The notes: generated by a model from the letters alone, not told the origin. A DNA stretch of 64,000 bases from Coriobacteriia bacterium (GCA_013336165.1 JAAXUF010000001.1:186001-250000); one strand, 5' to 3'. Counted from the stretch's first letter, positions 25,557 to 35,368 are shown. A program made the numbers and translations.

Positions 25557-26225
25557 CTAGATCTCGGCCGCCTCGCGAATAGCTCGGATCGCCGACGCAA
25601 CGTCCGGAGTGCCAAACACCGCATTTCCGGCGACGAGGCAGCGGGCGCCCGCCGCAGCGACGATCGGCGCAGTCTCAGCCGTGATGCCGCCGTCAATCTG
25701 GATGAGCGGATGCGCGCTCTCCTGCTCGCACAGCGCCGTCAACTCGCGGATCTTGGCGGCCGTCCTCGGAATGAATGCTTGCCCGCCGAATCCCGGGTTC
25801 ACGCTCATAAGGAGCACCATATCGACGTCGGCGATGATGTCGCGCAGGACATCGACGGGCGTGGCAGGATTCAGTGCTACCGCCGGCGACACACCCGCTG
25901 AACGAATGCGCTGAATGACCCGGTGCAGGTGATGAGTGCCCTCGGCGTGCACCGAAATGATGTCGGCACCGGCGTCGAGATACCAGCCGATCGTGTCGTC
26001 AACATTGTCGATCATCAGGTGGACATCAACAGGCTTGGTGGCTACCCGCTTGATAGCGGCCACAACCGGCGGGCCTATAGTGAGATTGGGGACGAAATGT
26101 CCGTCCATGACGTCCACGTGTATCAGATCGGCCCCACCGCCCTCGGCGAGCTGGATTGCATCGGCAAGACGGGCGAAGTCCGCCGACAAGATCGACGGAG
26201 CGATCAGGATCCCTTCAGGCAGCAC
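25557..26225 (-). CDS. rpe: Ribulose-5-phosphate 3-epimerase
   Basis: Pentose-phosphate enzyme, TIM barrel with metal site. 222 residues. APSILSADFARL, HVDVMDGHFVPNLTIGPP, VDVHLMI, VNPGFGGQAFI and QIDGGI give the catalytic Asp and His ligands. GTG at 26225 has GAGGGGGAACC before it. Lies 26 bases after gpsA; with ribE it ends the long run. Confidence 0.95.
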   Translation of the reverse strand: MLPEGILIAPSILSADFARLADAIQLAEGGGADLIHVDVMDGHFVPNLTIGPPVVAAIKRVATKPVDVHLMIDNVDDTIGWYLDAGADIISVHAEGTHHLHRVIQRIRSAGVSPAVALNPATPVDVLRDIIADVDMVLLMSVNPGFGGQAFIPRTAAKIRELTALCEQESAHPLIQIDGGITAETAPIVAAAGARCLVAGNAVFGTPDVASAIRAIREAAEI

Positions 26226-26251
26226 GGTTCCCCCTCGTGTCGTCGTGCGCA

Positions 26252-27268
26252 CTAGTCCTCCACAAGTCCAAGTCCATGCAGTTCGTCACGAGCTTCACGG
26301 CCGAGCAAAGCGTCCTCGGCGTTGGTGACCTGCACTCCTTCGTACAGGATCGCTCGAACCTGCTGGGTTATCGGCAGTTCGAGACCTTCGCTCTTCCCCA
26401 GCTCATCTACGGTGATGCAAGCCAGCGCGCCCTCGGCGACCATGTGAGTCTGCTCGTAGAACTGCTCCATCGAGCCGCCCTTTGCGACCAGCTCGCCCAG
26501 CGCCCGGTTGCGTGAGTGACGCGAAGTACACGTCGCGATGAGATCTCCCATGCCTGCAAGACCCATGTACGTGAGCGGGTTGGCGCCGCGAGCGCGACCC
26601 AGCCGGCTCATCTCCGCCAGCCCGCGAGTCATCAGAGTGGCTTTGGTGTTGTCTCCGTAGCCCAAGCCGTCGGAAATGCCCGCCGCGAGCGCGATGACGT
26701 TCTTGCTCGCACCACACAACTCAACGCCCACCACATCGGGATTGGTATAGACGCGGAATGAGCGGGTCATGAAGATGTCCTGAAACAGGCGACCGACGCT
26801 CTCGTCATACGCAGCGACGACCGTCGCAGAGGGGACACCGCGGCTGACTTCTTCGGCGTGATTGGGGCCCGAAAGGCCGGCGATGCGCTCTCGTCTGCCG
26901 AGAACGTCCTCAAGAACCTCCGTCATCAGCATTTTCGTGCCGCCCTCGACGCCCTTGGACAGAACGATGACAGGCGTGGTGGTAGGCAGGTACGGACCCA
27001 TGGATTCGGCGGTACCGCGCACGCCGATCGACGGCGTGACCATGACCACGGCTTCGGCGCCGGACAGAACGCTTTCGATATCGGTGCCGGCAACCACGTT
27101 GGGCGCGAGAATGACCTCGGGGAGATAGATGGGGTTGCGGTGCTCGGCATTCACGCCCTCGGCGATATCGGCTTCACGCGCCCACAGCTGAACGTCGTGG
27201 CCTTTGCCTCCCAGCAGCCAGCAGACGGCTGTCCCCCAGGAACCGGCTCCGATAACGGCAACCTTCAT
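26252..27268 (-). CDS. gpsA: Glycerol-3-phosphate dehydrogenase [NAD(P)+]
   Basis: Makes sn-glycerol 3-phosphate from dihydroxyacetone phosphate for phospholipids. 338 residues. Rossmann motif VIGAGSWGTAVCWLL, LSKGVEGG, GPNHAEEV, catalytic Lys in GASKNVIALAAG and YGDNTKATLMTRGL. The ATG overlaps the plsY stop by one base (TGATG). Its product is the substrate of PlsY, the preceding gene. Confidence 0.96.
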   Translation of the reverse strand: MKVAVIGAGSWGTAVCWLLGGKGHDVQLWAREADIAEGVNAEHRNPIYLPEVILAPNVVAGTDIESVLSGAEAVVMVTPSIGVRGTAESMGPYLPTTTPVIVLSKGVEGGTKMLMTEVLEDVLGRRERIAGLSGPNHAEEVSRGVPSATVVAAYDESVGRLFQDIFMTRSFRVYTNPDVVGVELCGASKNVIALAAGISDGLGYGDNTKATLMTRGLAEMSRLGRARGANPLTYMGLAGMGDLIATCTSRHSRNRALGELVAKGGSMEQFYEQTHMVAEGALACITVDELGKSEGLELPITQQVRAILYEGVQVTNAEDALLGREARDELHGLGLVED

Positions 27269-27939
27269 CAGGAGCCCCCTTTCATCCTTTTCGCGACGCT
27301 GCCACGCTCTTTGAAGGATATCCTATTTTCTTCGCCCCTGAAGATACGGCCGATATTGCTTCGATGCCGCCAAATGACGATTGCGGCAACAGCCAGTGCG
27401 AAGATCAGCCGAGGCCAGTCGCGCGGGTAGACAAGTGCGCATGCCAGAGGATAGGCGGCCAAAGCAAGTATCGATGCCAGCGACATGATTCGAGTCGAAA
27501 ACAACAGTGCGAGCCATAGCGCGAAGATCCACGGCAGCGCCCACGGGCTGAGCACTAATAACGCGCCGCCGGTCGTTGCCACACCCTTCCCTCCCGCGAA
27601 CCGAATGTAAGGAGAGTACGAATGTCCAGCAACGGCGCAGATTGCCGCAAGGATCATTGCCCACTCCCGTGCAATGAGACCGAATTGGCCGCTGCTGACA
27701 AAGAGCATTGCGAGCCCCACGGCCGCGGCGCCTTTGCCTATGTCCACGACGGCGGTGCCGATCGCCGCCTTTGCGCCCAATGTCCGGAGTACGTTGGTCG
27801 CACCGAGGTTCCCCGAGCCGTGCTGCCTCACATCAACGTGGTAGAAGATCTTGCCTATGATGAGGGCCGATGGCATCCCACCAAGCAGATACGCCACAAC
27901 GGCCAGAGCCACCAAGTGTGCGACGAGTAGCCAGTCCAC
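27268..27939 (-). CDS. plsY: Glycerol-3-phosphate acyltransferase PlsY
   Basis: Integral membrane enzyme using acyl-phosphate to make lysophosphatidic acid. 223 residues with about six hydrophobic segments. The three cytosolic motifs are present: GSGNLGATNVLR, GHSYSPYIRFAGGKGVAT and HRSNIGRI. GTG start at 27939, AAGGATTAGGCA before it. Lies 3 bases after der and is followed directly by gpsA; its partner plsC is upstream in the same run. Confidence 0.95.
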   Translation of the reverse strand: MDWLLVAHLVALAVVAYLLGGMPSALIIGKIFYHVDVRQHGSGNLGATNVLRTLGAKAAIGTAVVDIGKGAAAVGLAMLFVSSGQFGLIAREWAMILAAICAVAGHSYSPYIRFAGGKGVATTGGALLVLSPWALPWIFALWLALLFSTRIMSLASILALAAYPLACALVYPRDWPRLIFALAVAAIVIWRHRSNIGRIFRGEENRISFKERGSVAKRMKGGS

Positions 27940-27942
27940 TGC

Positions 27943-29256
27943 CTAATCCTTCTTGCGGAACTTCAGGATGATTGGGGTGCCGAGCAGGTCGAACGCGTCT
28001 CGCATCCGGTTTTCGACGTACCTCCGGAAGTTGTCGTCGGCAAGTATCGGGTGATTCGCGAAGAAGGTGAAGCCTGGGGGCGCCGTGCGAGTCTGTGTGA
28101 CGTAGTTCACACGCAGTGTCATGCCGTTCTTGTTGACAGTGTGACCGAAGTCCCTCATCTCAGTGAGCATCTTGTTCAGGCGGCTCGTGGAGATCTCCTG
28201 CATGTAGTTTGCGTACACGGTTGCGATCGCATCCCAGATGCGATCAACACCTTTGCCGGTCAGGGCGCTGATGCGAAGCACCGGTGCAAAGCTGATGAAT
28301 CCCAAGCGGTCGGTGATCTTCTCGGCGATCGCATCTTTGGCTTCCTGGGTCTCAAGCGCGTCCCACTTGTTCAGCAGAACGATGATGGCACAGCCACGCT
28401 CAAGCGCGAAGTTGGCCACACGCTGGTCCTGATCGGTCAGTCCGATCGTGGAGTCGATGACCAGCAGCGCCACCTGCGCGCGGTCGATCGCCCGCATTGC
28501 GCGCACGAAGCCGTAGTACTCGACATCGGCGTCGATGAGGGCCTTGCGTCGGATGCCGGCGGTGTCCACGAGGCGAAATGCGCGTTCGTCGCGCTCAACC
28601 AACAGGTCGATCGCGTCGCGCGTTGTGCCCGCCACGTCCGAAACGATTGCTCGGTCAACGCCGGACATGCGGTTCAGGAGCGAAGACTTGCCAGCATTCG
28701 GACGGCCGATGATGGCGACGTCGATGGCCTTGGTCTCGTCCTCAGGCTCGCCCGTGGTGACAGGCAGGGCTTTCACGATCTCGTCCAGCAGGTCTCCGGT
28801 GCCGTGACCGTGAGTTGCCGAGACCGACCAAGGCTGCCCGAGGCCAAGATTCCAGAACTCGAACGCCTCGTCTTCGCGGTTGGGTGTGTCCATCTTGTTC
28901 ACAGCCAGGAACACGGGCCGGCTTGAGCGCTTCAGCACTCGCGCGACCTCCATGTCATCGGGCGTGAGGCCCGTCTTGCCGTCGACCAGAAGGATTATGA
29001 CGTCGGCTTCCTCGGCGGCCATGAGTGCCTGAGCACGGATCGAAGACTGGAACTTGTCGATGTTGCCGCTCTCAATACCGCCGGTGTCGATGAGGAGGAA
29101 GTCCACACCGTTCCAGTCGGCCTGATGGTAGCTGCGGTCACGCGTAACACCGCGCGCTTCGTGAACGATGGCGTCAGTGGTCTGCGTCAGACGGTTGACC
29201 AACGTCGACTTGCCAACGTTGGGCCGGCCGACGACTGCGACTATTGGTAGCGCCAT
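27943..29256 (-). CDS. der: Ribosome-assembly GTPase Der (EngA)
   Basis: Double-GTPase protein for 50S assembly. 437 residues. First G domain GRPNVGKSTLVNRL, DTGG, NKMD; second GRPNAGKSSLLNRM, DTAGIRRK, NKWD; C-terminal KH-like domain. ATG at 29256, AGAGGAG ten bases before it; the frame runs on upstream but family members start here (MALPIVAVVGRPN). Seven bases after the radical-SAM gene. Confidence 0.96.
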   Translation of the reverse strand: MALPIVAVVGRPNVGKSTLVNRLTQTTDAIVHEARGVTRDRSYHQADWNGVDFLLIDTGGIESGNIDKFQSSIRAQALMAAEEADVIILLVDGKTGLTPDDMEVARVLKRSSRPVFLAVNKMDTPNREDEAFEFWNLGLGQPWSVSATHGHGTGDLLDEIVKALPVTTGEPEDETKAIDVAIIGRPNAGKSSLLNRMSGVDRAIVSDVAGTTRDAIDLLVERDERAFRLVDTAGIRRKALIDADVEYYGFVRAMRAIDRAQVALLVIDSTIGLTDQDQRVANFALERGCAIIVLLNKWDALETQEAKDAIAEKITDRLGFISFAPVLRISALTGKGVDRIWDAIATVYANYMQEISTSRLNKMLTEMRDFGHTVNKNGMTLRVNYVTQTRTAPPGFTFFANHPILADDNFRRYVENRMRDAFDLLGTPIILKFRKKD

Positions 29257-29263
29257 GGGCGCA

Positions 29264-30574
29264 TCACTCCTCTGGGTTGGAAGCGGGTACTTCCGCTGCG
29301 GTTCGTAGCGCCGAGAGCAACCCGGCAGCGTCACAGGATACCAGACGAACATCTTTCCTTGAGAGAGTACCCAGCTGCGAGGCGGGGACGTCGTCAAGCA
29401 GAAGCCCGTCGGCATTCACGACGACGTCGGGAACGAGCACTATCGCGCCCTGTGCCTGCTCCGTGATCGCGGGCACGAGGTCGCTTCCGACCAGGAGTCC
29501 TGTAACGCTCACATTGCCTCCGAAGAACCTGTTCTCGACCGCGAGGACTTGAATATGGGCGTGCGGGTCGGTCTCGGCGAGAAGCCGTTCAAGTACGGGA
29601 GCGAAGAGCATGCCGCTGACGAGCGTTACCGCCGGATGCCCTTGAAGGCGCAAGACTGCGTCTTCGAACTGATCGTGCAGCTCGAAGGAATCGTCGATGA
29701 AGCTGCGGACGAGGCCGATGCCGTTTTCATACTGCGGGAAGTCGTCATAGTACCGGGCGGGGGGAATGTCGACCTCGGCGTTGAGGTAGAACTCATCGGC
29801 AAGGTAGAGCCATGTGATGCCGTCTCGCTTGCGGAAGGCTTCCTGCCACGGAGTCACCTGCGCGATCACGGCTCGTGCTGCTTGCGCACTCTCAAACGAA
29901 CCCGAGAACCGCTCCTGATGCGCCGTGTAGCCGAGCGGAACGACGCCGACCGAGAGCACGCCCTCGCGCTCGGCGAGCCAGGTGAGCGTTCGCTCAAGAA
30001 CAGGACCGTCGTTGATGCCGGGAACCAGGACGATCTGCACATGCATCTCGATCCCGGCATCCAGGAGTTCGTCGAATCTCTCGAGCGCACGGTCCTCCTG
30101 CGCACAGACGAGTGCGGCGCGCACATCGCGGTCGATCGCATGGAGCGAGACGTAGAGCGGTGAGAGGAACTGCTCGGCGATGCGGCCGAGATCGGCGTCG
30201 AAGAGGTTGGTGAGAGTTATGAAGTTGCCTTGCAGAAACGACAGCCGGAAATCGTCGTCGCGAAGGTAGAGCGCCGGACGCAGGCCTTTGGGGAGTTGCG
30301 TCATGAAACAGAATGCGCAGTTGTTGCGGCAGGTGCGTACGCCGTCGAAGACGGTGTCGGCGAATGTGACGCCCCACGTCTGGCTTGCTTCGCGCGTGAG
30401 CGTGGTGCGACGCGCGGGCTCCCCTGCCACCTCGACCGTGACACTCGCGTTGTCGGCCAGCCACTGCCAGTCGATCACGTCGCGCAACGGTTGGTCATCG
30501 GCGTGCGCGAGAATGTCCCCCGGAGTGAGTCCTGCAAGCGCCGCCGGGCTGCCCACATCGACGGCGGCGATCAT
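29264..30574 (-). CDS. PDZ / radical-SAM / DUF512 protein
   Basis: 436 residues: an N-terminal PDZ-like domain (MIAAVDVGSPAALAGLTPGD), a radical-SAM core with CRNNCAFCFM (the C-x3-C-x2-C cluster motif), then DUF512 with FFGGNVSVTGLL and LLDDVP near the end. The family has no proven reaction. An alternative GTG at 30628 would add 18 residues without a better ribosome site. It is nearly always found next to der, as here (7 bases), which hints at a role with ribosome assembly or a modification; that link is inference. Confidence 0.88.
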   Translation of the reverse strand: MIAAVDVGSPAALAGLTPGDILAHADDQPLRDVIDWQWLADNASVTVEVAGEPARRTTLTREASQTWGVTFADTVFDGVRTCRNNCAFCFMTQLPKGLRPALYLRDDDFRLSFLQGNFITLTNLFDADLGRIAEQFLSPLYVSLHAIDRDVRAALVCAQEDRALERFDELLDAGIEMHVQIVLVPGINDGPVLERTLTWLAEREGVLSVGVVPLGYTAHQERFSGSFESAQAARAVIAQVTPWQEAFRKRDGITWLYLADEFYLNAEVDIPPARYYDDFPQYENGIGLVRSFIDDSFELHDQFEDAVLRLQGHPAVTLVSGMLFAPVLERLLAETDPHAHIQVLAVENRFFGGNVSVTGLLVGSDLVPAITEQAQGAIVLVPDVVVNADGLLLDDVPASQLGTLSRKDVRLVSCDAAGLLSALRTAAEVPASNPEE

Positions 30575-30633
30575 ACCGCCGCCTCGCTTCAGTAGCGTTT
30601 TGCCACCATAGTCGGCACGCGCGGGCACGACCG

Positions 30634-31473
30634 CTATCCGATCGCTCGAATGGCGTGCACGACGGCCTGCATCTGTTCGTCAGGCGTAGATGCGCCCGCT
30701 GTTACACCCACCGACTCGGCTCCTTCAAACCACGAGACGTCGAGCTCGTCCGGCGTCTCTACGTGATGCACGTGGGCGTTGACTTCGGCGCAGATCTCGG
30801 CGAGGCGGGTCGTGTTACCCGAGTTGTGCCCACCGACAACGATCATGACGTCCACGTCGCAGGCAAGCTCTTCGGCCGCCCTTTGGCGTTTGCCGGTCGA
30901 GGCGCAGATCGTGTTGAAGACGCGCAGTTCGCTGACTTTTGGCAGGATCGCTGCGACGACCTCGTTCAAGCGCCTCGCAGACTGCGTGGTCTGCACGACG
31001 ATGCCCACGCGCGCGCTGGGCATGCGCTCCGGAAGCTCTGACGCCGAGGAGACCACCAAGGCCGAGCCGCCCGCGTGCGCCAGAATGCCCTCGACCTCGG
31101 GGTGTTCGGCTTCCCCGACGATGACGATCGTGTACCCGCCGTTGAGGAGTTCCGCGGCGGCCTCATGCGCCTTGCTGACGTGAGGGCACGTCGCGTCGAC
31201 GACGTCGAGCCCGCGCTTGCGTGCTGCCTCGATGATCGCCGGCTCCACGCCGTGAGAACGGATGACGAGAATCCCCTCGGCGGCATCGTCGAGAGTCTCG
31301 GCAACTCCGACGCCCTGGTCTTTGAGCGCCGAGACGGCCTGAGGATTGTGGATCAGGGGACCGAGCGTGTGAACCGCAGCGCCGCTCTCCGCGGCCTGTG
31401 CGGCCATCCTGAGGGCGCGCTCAACTCCGTAGCAGATGCCCGCAGATTTTGCGACCTCGACGCGCACGCTCAC
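30634..31473 (-). CDS. ispH: 4-hydroxy-3-methylbut-2-enyl diphosphate reductase IspH
   Basis: Last step of the MEP isoprenoid pathway; a [4Fe-4S] enzyme. 279 residues. The three cluster cysteines are in AGICYGVERAL, DATCPHVSKAH and FNTICASTGKRQ; IRSHGVEP and GGHNSGNTTRL bind the diphosphate. GTG at 31473 overlaps the plsC stop by four bases. Confidence 0.95.
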   Translation of the reverse strand: MSVRVEVAKSAGICYGVERALRMAAQAAESGAAVHTLGPLIHNPQAVSALKDQGVGVAETLDDAAEGILVIRSHGVEPAIIEAARKRGLDVVDATCPHVSKAHEAAAELLNGGYTIVIVGEAEHPEVEGILAHAGGSALVVSSASELPERMPSARVGIVVQTTQSARRLNEVVAAILPKVSELRVFNTICASTGKRQRAAEELACDVDVMIVVGGHNSGNTTRLAEICAEVNAHVHHVETPDELDVSWFEGAESVGVTAGASTPDEQMQAVVHAIRAIG

Positions 31474-32150
31474 ACCACTCCCGCTTTGTCGCGCTCCTCG
31501 CCGATACGCTTCATGATCTCGGCGGTCATAGCCTCCATGCGTTCCTTGCGCTCGCCATCTTTGAATCGCGATGGTGAGACCGGCTTGCCGAAGCTGATGC
31601 GCACCTGCGGGAAGCGCGGGATCCGCGCGCCGGCCGGAAGGGCTTTCTCGGTACCCGAGATCCCGACCGGGATCACCGGCACACCGGCATGCATCGCTAT
31701 GAAAGCCGCACCGAGGTGCGCCGAGACGGTCTCATCCTCGTCTCCGGGCCGCCTGCGCGTGCCCTCGGGGAATATGGCCACCGGCTCGCCGGCCTTCAGG
31801 AGGGTTGTCGCGCGAGTGATGGCCTCACGATCGCTCTCGCCGCGGCGAACGGGAAACGCCCAAAGCCGGGAAAGCCCCCAACCCATCAGGGGCGAGGACC
31901 AGAACTCCGCCTTGGCCATGAAGTGTGTGGGTCGCGGCACGCACGACCACAACAAGGCCGGATCGAGGTAGCTGACATGGTTGCCGGCGAGGATGTAGCC
32001 TCCCTTGGCAGGAAGGTTCTTCACGCCCTCGACCCGCACTCGGTATATCACTAGCAGAAGCGTGGCGATCGTCGATTGCACAAAGTGTGCGAAACGCCAT
32101 TTGGGCGCTCCGGGACCTTCTGCACGGCTTCCCAGTGGCGGGGCACTCAT
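31470..32150 (-). CDS. plsC: 1-acylglycerol-3-phosphate acyltransferase (PlsC family)
   Basis: Makes phosphatidic acid. 226 residues. NHVSYLD is the catalytic H-x4-D motif, FPEGTRRR the second motif, and VIPVGI the third. A hydrophobic N-terminal segment (IATLLLVIYRV) anchors it to the membrane. ATG overlaps the cmk stop by four bases (ATGA). With plsY and gpsA later in the run, this gives a nearly complete phosphatidate route. Confidence 0.93.
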   Translation of the reverse strand: MSAPPLGSRAEGPGAPKWRFAHFVQSTIATLLLVIYRVRVEGVKNLPAKGGYILAGNHVSYLDPALLWSCVPRPTHFMAKAEFWSSPLMGWGLSRLWAFPVRRGESDREAITRATTLLKAGEPVAIFPEGTRRRPGDEDETVSAHLGAAFIAMHAGVPVIPVGISGTEKALPAGARIPRFPQVRISFGKPVSPSRFKDGERKERMEAMTAEIMKRIGEERDKAGVV

Positions 32151-32815
32151 GGCTGACGCTCCTTTGCTAGCGATACGATACGGTCAACAACTTCTTCGAG
32201 AGACACGCCAGTGGTATCGATTTCCACCGCATCATCGGCCGACGTCAGCGGCGAGTGTTCGCGTGTCGAGTCAATCTCGTCGCGTCTCTCGATCGCGTCC
32301 CTGACATCCGACTGTGCGACCTGCATCCCGCTGGCCTTCTGCTGCGCTGCTCGGCGACGTGCACGCTCTTCAGGCGCCGCTGTGAGAAAGACCTTCAGTT
32401 CAGCGTCGGGGAACACGACCGTACCGATGTCACGGCCCTCCATCACGACGTTACCGATCCGAGCGAGTTCGCGCTGCTGATCAACCAACGCCTCGCGCAC
32501 GTGAGGTATGCGTGCGACGACGCTCACGGCCTCGTCGATCCGAGGCATTCTGATCGCCGATGTGACGTCCGTCCCAGCGATCAACACCTTGGACGCACAC
32601 GACCCCCTCTCCGGCACGAATTCAATCGAATCGCGTCGCGCCAGACGAGTGACAGCGCCCTCATCGGCAAGCGCGATTCCCTCGTCAAGCGCGCGAACGG
32701 CGACTGCGCGATACATGGCGCCCGTATCCAGATAGCAGAAGCCGAGTTGTGCAGCTACCCTCTTCGCTACGGTTGACTTGCCGGAACCAGCCGGGCCGTC
32801 GATCGCTATGATCAT
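32147..32815 (-). CDS. cmk: Cytidylate kinase
   Basis: Phosphorylates CMP/dCMP. 222 residues. P-loop DGPAGSGKSTVAKRVA, LDTGAMYRAVA, and VVMEGRDIGTVVFPDA are family signatures. The ATG at 32815 gives MIIAIDGPAG; the frame is open 36 codons upstream but with no family similarity. Sits 64 bases after aroA and is coupled to plsC. Confidence 0.95.
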   Translation of the reverse strand: MIIAIDGPAGSGKSTVAKRVAAQLGFCYLDTGAMYRAVAVRALDEGIALADEGAVTRLARRDSIEFVPERGSCASKVLIAGTDVTSAIRMPRIDEAVSVVARIPHVREALVDQQRELARIGNVVMEGRDIGTVVFPDAELKVFLTAAPEERARRRAAQQKASGMQVAQSDVRDAIERRDEIDSTREHSPLTSADDAVEIDTTGVSLEEVVDRIVSLAKERQP

Positions 32816-32879
32816 CGTGGTTTCAGGTCGCTTTCGGCGAGGTGGCTTTCGGTTCTGTATCGTATCACGCGCAGAAGAG

Positions 32880-34223
32880 TCAGGTGCCTGCTTCGGCCTG
32901 GAGTAATGCGATGTCACGAGCAAAATCGGGGTAGCTCACGGAGACGGCGTCGAAGTCTTGTACGGTGACCGCTCCGTCGGCAACAAATCCCGCGACAGCC
33001 CAGGTCATGGCGAGACGGTGATCGCCCAGGGAATCGAGCGAAGCGCTCCGCAACCGGGACGGCCCCACAACGATAAGCGTATCGTCTTCTGCAGAAGCCA
33101 CCGCGCCCAGAGCGGTCAGCCCGTCAACAATCGCCGCCAGCCGGTCGGACTCCTTCACGCGTAACTCGCCGACTCCTTCAAACCGGGTTTCGCCGTGCGC
33201 CTGAGTCGCCACGAGGGCCAGAATCGGCACCTCGTCGATCAGGAACGGCACCTCTCCTGCACAGACAGTGGTCGCAGCAAGCACCGGTGTGTGCCGCACT
33301 ACGATCTCTCCCACCCGCTCGGCACCCGTCTGAGGCCACGGCACGACCTCGATCCGGGCACCCATCCGGTCGAGCACACGGAGGAAGCCCGTGCGCGTCT
33401 CATTGAGCGAGACCCCCGGCAGCGTGACATGACTGCCGGCAACCACCAGGGCGGCCACTGTCAGAAACGCTGCCGAAGAGGGATCGCGGGGCACTACGAT
33501 CTCACCCGCCGAGTGCAGAGTCGCCGGTCCTTCCACCGCGGCAGAGCAGGTGTCCCGCTCCACCTCGACGTCGACCCCGAACACGGGAAGCAGCAACTCG
33601 GTGTGGTCTCGGCTCTGTTTCGGCTCGACGACTTTCGTACGGCCATGTGCGCGAAGTCCCGCGAGAAGAATCGCACTCTTCACCTGCGCCGAAGCGACCG
33701 GGGACTCGTATGCGATCGGCTCCAGGGCGTCACTGCCCCTTATCGCCAGCGGAAGCGTCCAGTTCACGCCGCACGCCGCGCAGTTCATCTCAAAGGTCGC
33801 GCCCATCTGTTCGAGCGGTCGAATGACTCGACGCATGGGACGCTTCGACAGCGATTCGTCACCGGTCAGGGTCACCGTCATCGGCCACCCTGCGAGAACC
33901 CCCATCAGTAGGCGCGCAGTCGTCCCGCTGTTTCCACAGTCGATCGTAAGGCCCGAGTCCGCCTGCGGCCCGCGCTCTCCCCAGCCCTCGATGGTGCCGG
34001 CGAGCGACCCATCCGGCTGGCTCTCCAGCATGACGTGAGCGCCAAGCGAAGTCACCGCCCGGATGGTGGATCGCACGTCTGCCGAGTTAAGCACGCCCGC
34101 CACCCGCGTCACACCTTCGGCCATCGCCGAGAACAACACCGCGCGATGCGACAGCGACTTGTCTCCGGGTACGTGCACTTCGCCGCACAGAGGGTTCGAC
34201 CCGGGTCCGAATGACGCGATCAT
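32880..34223 (-). CDS. aroA: 3-phosphoshikimate 1-carboxyvinyltransferase (EPSP synthase)
   Basis: Shikimate-pathway enzyme. 447 residues. VPGDKSLSHRAVLFSAMA, CGNSGTTARLLMG, GDESLSKRPM and RVKESDRLAAI are the classical motifs. LLMGVLAGWP, after CGNSGTTAR, differs from the E. coli sequence there; no claim about inhibitor sensitivity is made. ATG overlaps the tyrA stop by four bases. Confidence 0.96.
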   Translation of the reverse strand: MIASFGPGSNPLCGEVHVPGDKSLSHRAVLFSAMAEGVTRVAGVLNSADVRSTIRAVTSLGAHVMLESQPDGSLAGTIEGWGERGPQADSGLTIDCGNSGTTARLLMGVLAGWPMTVTLTGDESLSKRPMRRVIRPLEQMGATFEMNCAACGVNWTLPLAIRGSDALEPIAYESPVASAQVKSAILLAGLRAHGRTKVVEPKQSRDHTELLLPVFGVDVEVERDTCSAAVEGPATLHSAGEIVVPRDPSSAAFLTVAALVVAGSHVTLPGVSLNETRTGFLRVLDRMGARIEVVPWPQTGAERVGEIVVRHTPVLAATTVCAGEVPFLIDEVPILALVATQAHGETRFEGVGELRVKESDRLAAIVDGLTALGAVASAEDDTLIVVGPSRLRSASLDSLGDHRLAMTWAVAGFVADGAVTVQDFDAVSVSYPDFARDIALLQAEAGT

Positions 34224-35368
34224 GCGTCCTCCCCTGCCGCTTCAAGCGGGGTTAGGCGTGGCTCGTAACCGCGCGACATCAGGTCCTCAAGCAGACCACC
34301 CATGTCGCCCTCATCGGTGAGCACCAGCACGAGCACAGCCGTATCTTCACTCTGGTGATCGATGTCGATCCCTTCGATGTTGCCTCCTACGCGCGAAACC
34401 GCACTGGTGATCTCGGCGACCTGACCGGGGCGGTCCAGCATCGGCACCGCGAGTTCGAGGAGCCGGGAAGTCGCCGGTACCCACTGGCTGGGCAAAGACC
34501 TGCGGATTTCCGATGCCGAGGAAAGCCACTCGCGAATGGCGGCTGCGTCACGAGCGCGCACAAGCGCCTCAAACGAGCCGAGCCGTTCGCGCAGCTCCTC
34601 GATCCCCTCGGCAAGTGCGGTGGCGTTGTCGAGGCAGATGCCGGTCCACAACTCCGCGCTGCCAGCGGCGATGCGTGTGGTGTCTTTGAAGCCACCTGCG
34701 GCCAACCGCATGAGCTCGCCGCGCTCGCCAGAGTGAGCCGCCGCGAGACCGACCAGTGCCGCTGCGGTGACGTGTGGGACGTGACTCACGATCGCGACAG
34801 CCTCGTCGTGCGCGGCCGCGTCGACCGAGATCACGCGCGCGCCGATGGCGGCGATGAGCGCGTAGACAGCGCTGAACAGGTCGGGATCGGTGTTGTGCGA
34901 GGGCGTAAGCAGCCAGTACGCGCCGTCGAAGAGGTCGGCGCGCGCCGCGGTGATGCCGGATCTTTCACTGCCGGCCATTGGGTGTCCGCCGACGAACTGC
35001 GACGGATCCGCCAGCTCCTCGCGCACGGCCGCAAGCACGCCGGCCTTCGTGGAGGCGACGTCGGTCACTGCGCCGCGATACCCCGCCGAGCCCAGCACCC
35101 GAAGCCACTCGCGCACGTACTGTGCGGGCGTGGCCAGCACCACAAGATCGACGCCCTCGGCGCCGAGCCACTCGGCAACCCGGGGATCGTCCGCTGGTGC
35201 GCCCTCATCCACGATGCCGTGCTCGACGGCGTAGCGAAGCGCCGCCGTATCCGAGTCGATGCCGACCACACGCGGCGCATCCGGCAGCCGCTTGAGCGCC
35301 GCCGCGAGCGACCCGCCGATCAACCCGACGCCGATGACAGCGATGCGAGAAAAGCCTCCGACGCTCAT
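34220..35368 (-). CDS. tyrA: Prephenate dehydrogenase with C-terminal ACT domain
   Basis: Tyrosine branch. 382 residues. Rossmann IAVIGVGLIGGSLAAAL, TDVASTKAGVL, GHPMAGSERSG, then SHVPHVTAAALVGLA; the last 80 residues (LAVPMLDRPGQVAEITSAVS) form an ACT domain, likely feedback control by tyrosine. Start ATG at 35368 overlaps the aroF stop by four bases. Confidence 0.94.
   Translation of the reverse strand: MSVGGFSRIAVIGVGLIGGSLAAALKRLPDAPRVVGIDSDTAALRYAVEHGIVDEGAPADDPRVAEWLGAEGVDLVVLATPAQYVREWLRVLGSAGYRGAVTDVASTKAGVLAAVREELADPSQFVGGHPMAGSERSGITAARADLFDGAYWLLTPSHNTDPDLFSAVYALIAAIGARVISVDAAAHDEAVAIVSHVPHVTAAALVGLAAAHSGERGELMRLAAGGFKDTTRIAAGSAELWTGICLDNATALAEGIEELRERLGSFEALVRARDAAAIREWLSSASEIRRSLPSQWVPATSRLLELAVPMLDRPGQVAEITSAVSRVGGNIEGIDIDHQSEDTAVLVLVLTDEGDMGGLLEDLMSRGYEPRLTPLEAAGEDA

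Noticed and set aside
29264-30628. Start of the radical-SAM gene at the GTG at 30628
   Set aside because: It would add 18 residues with no ribosome site; related proteins begin at the PDZ strand.
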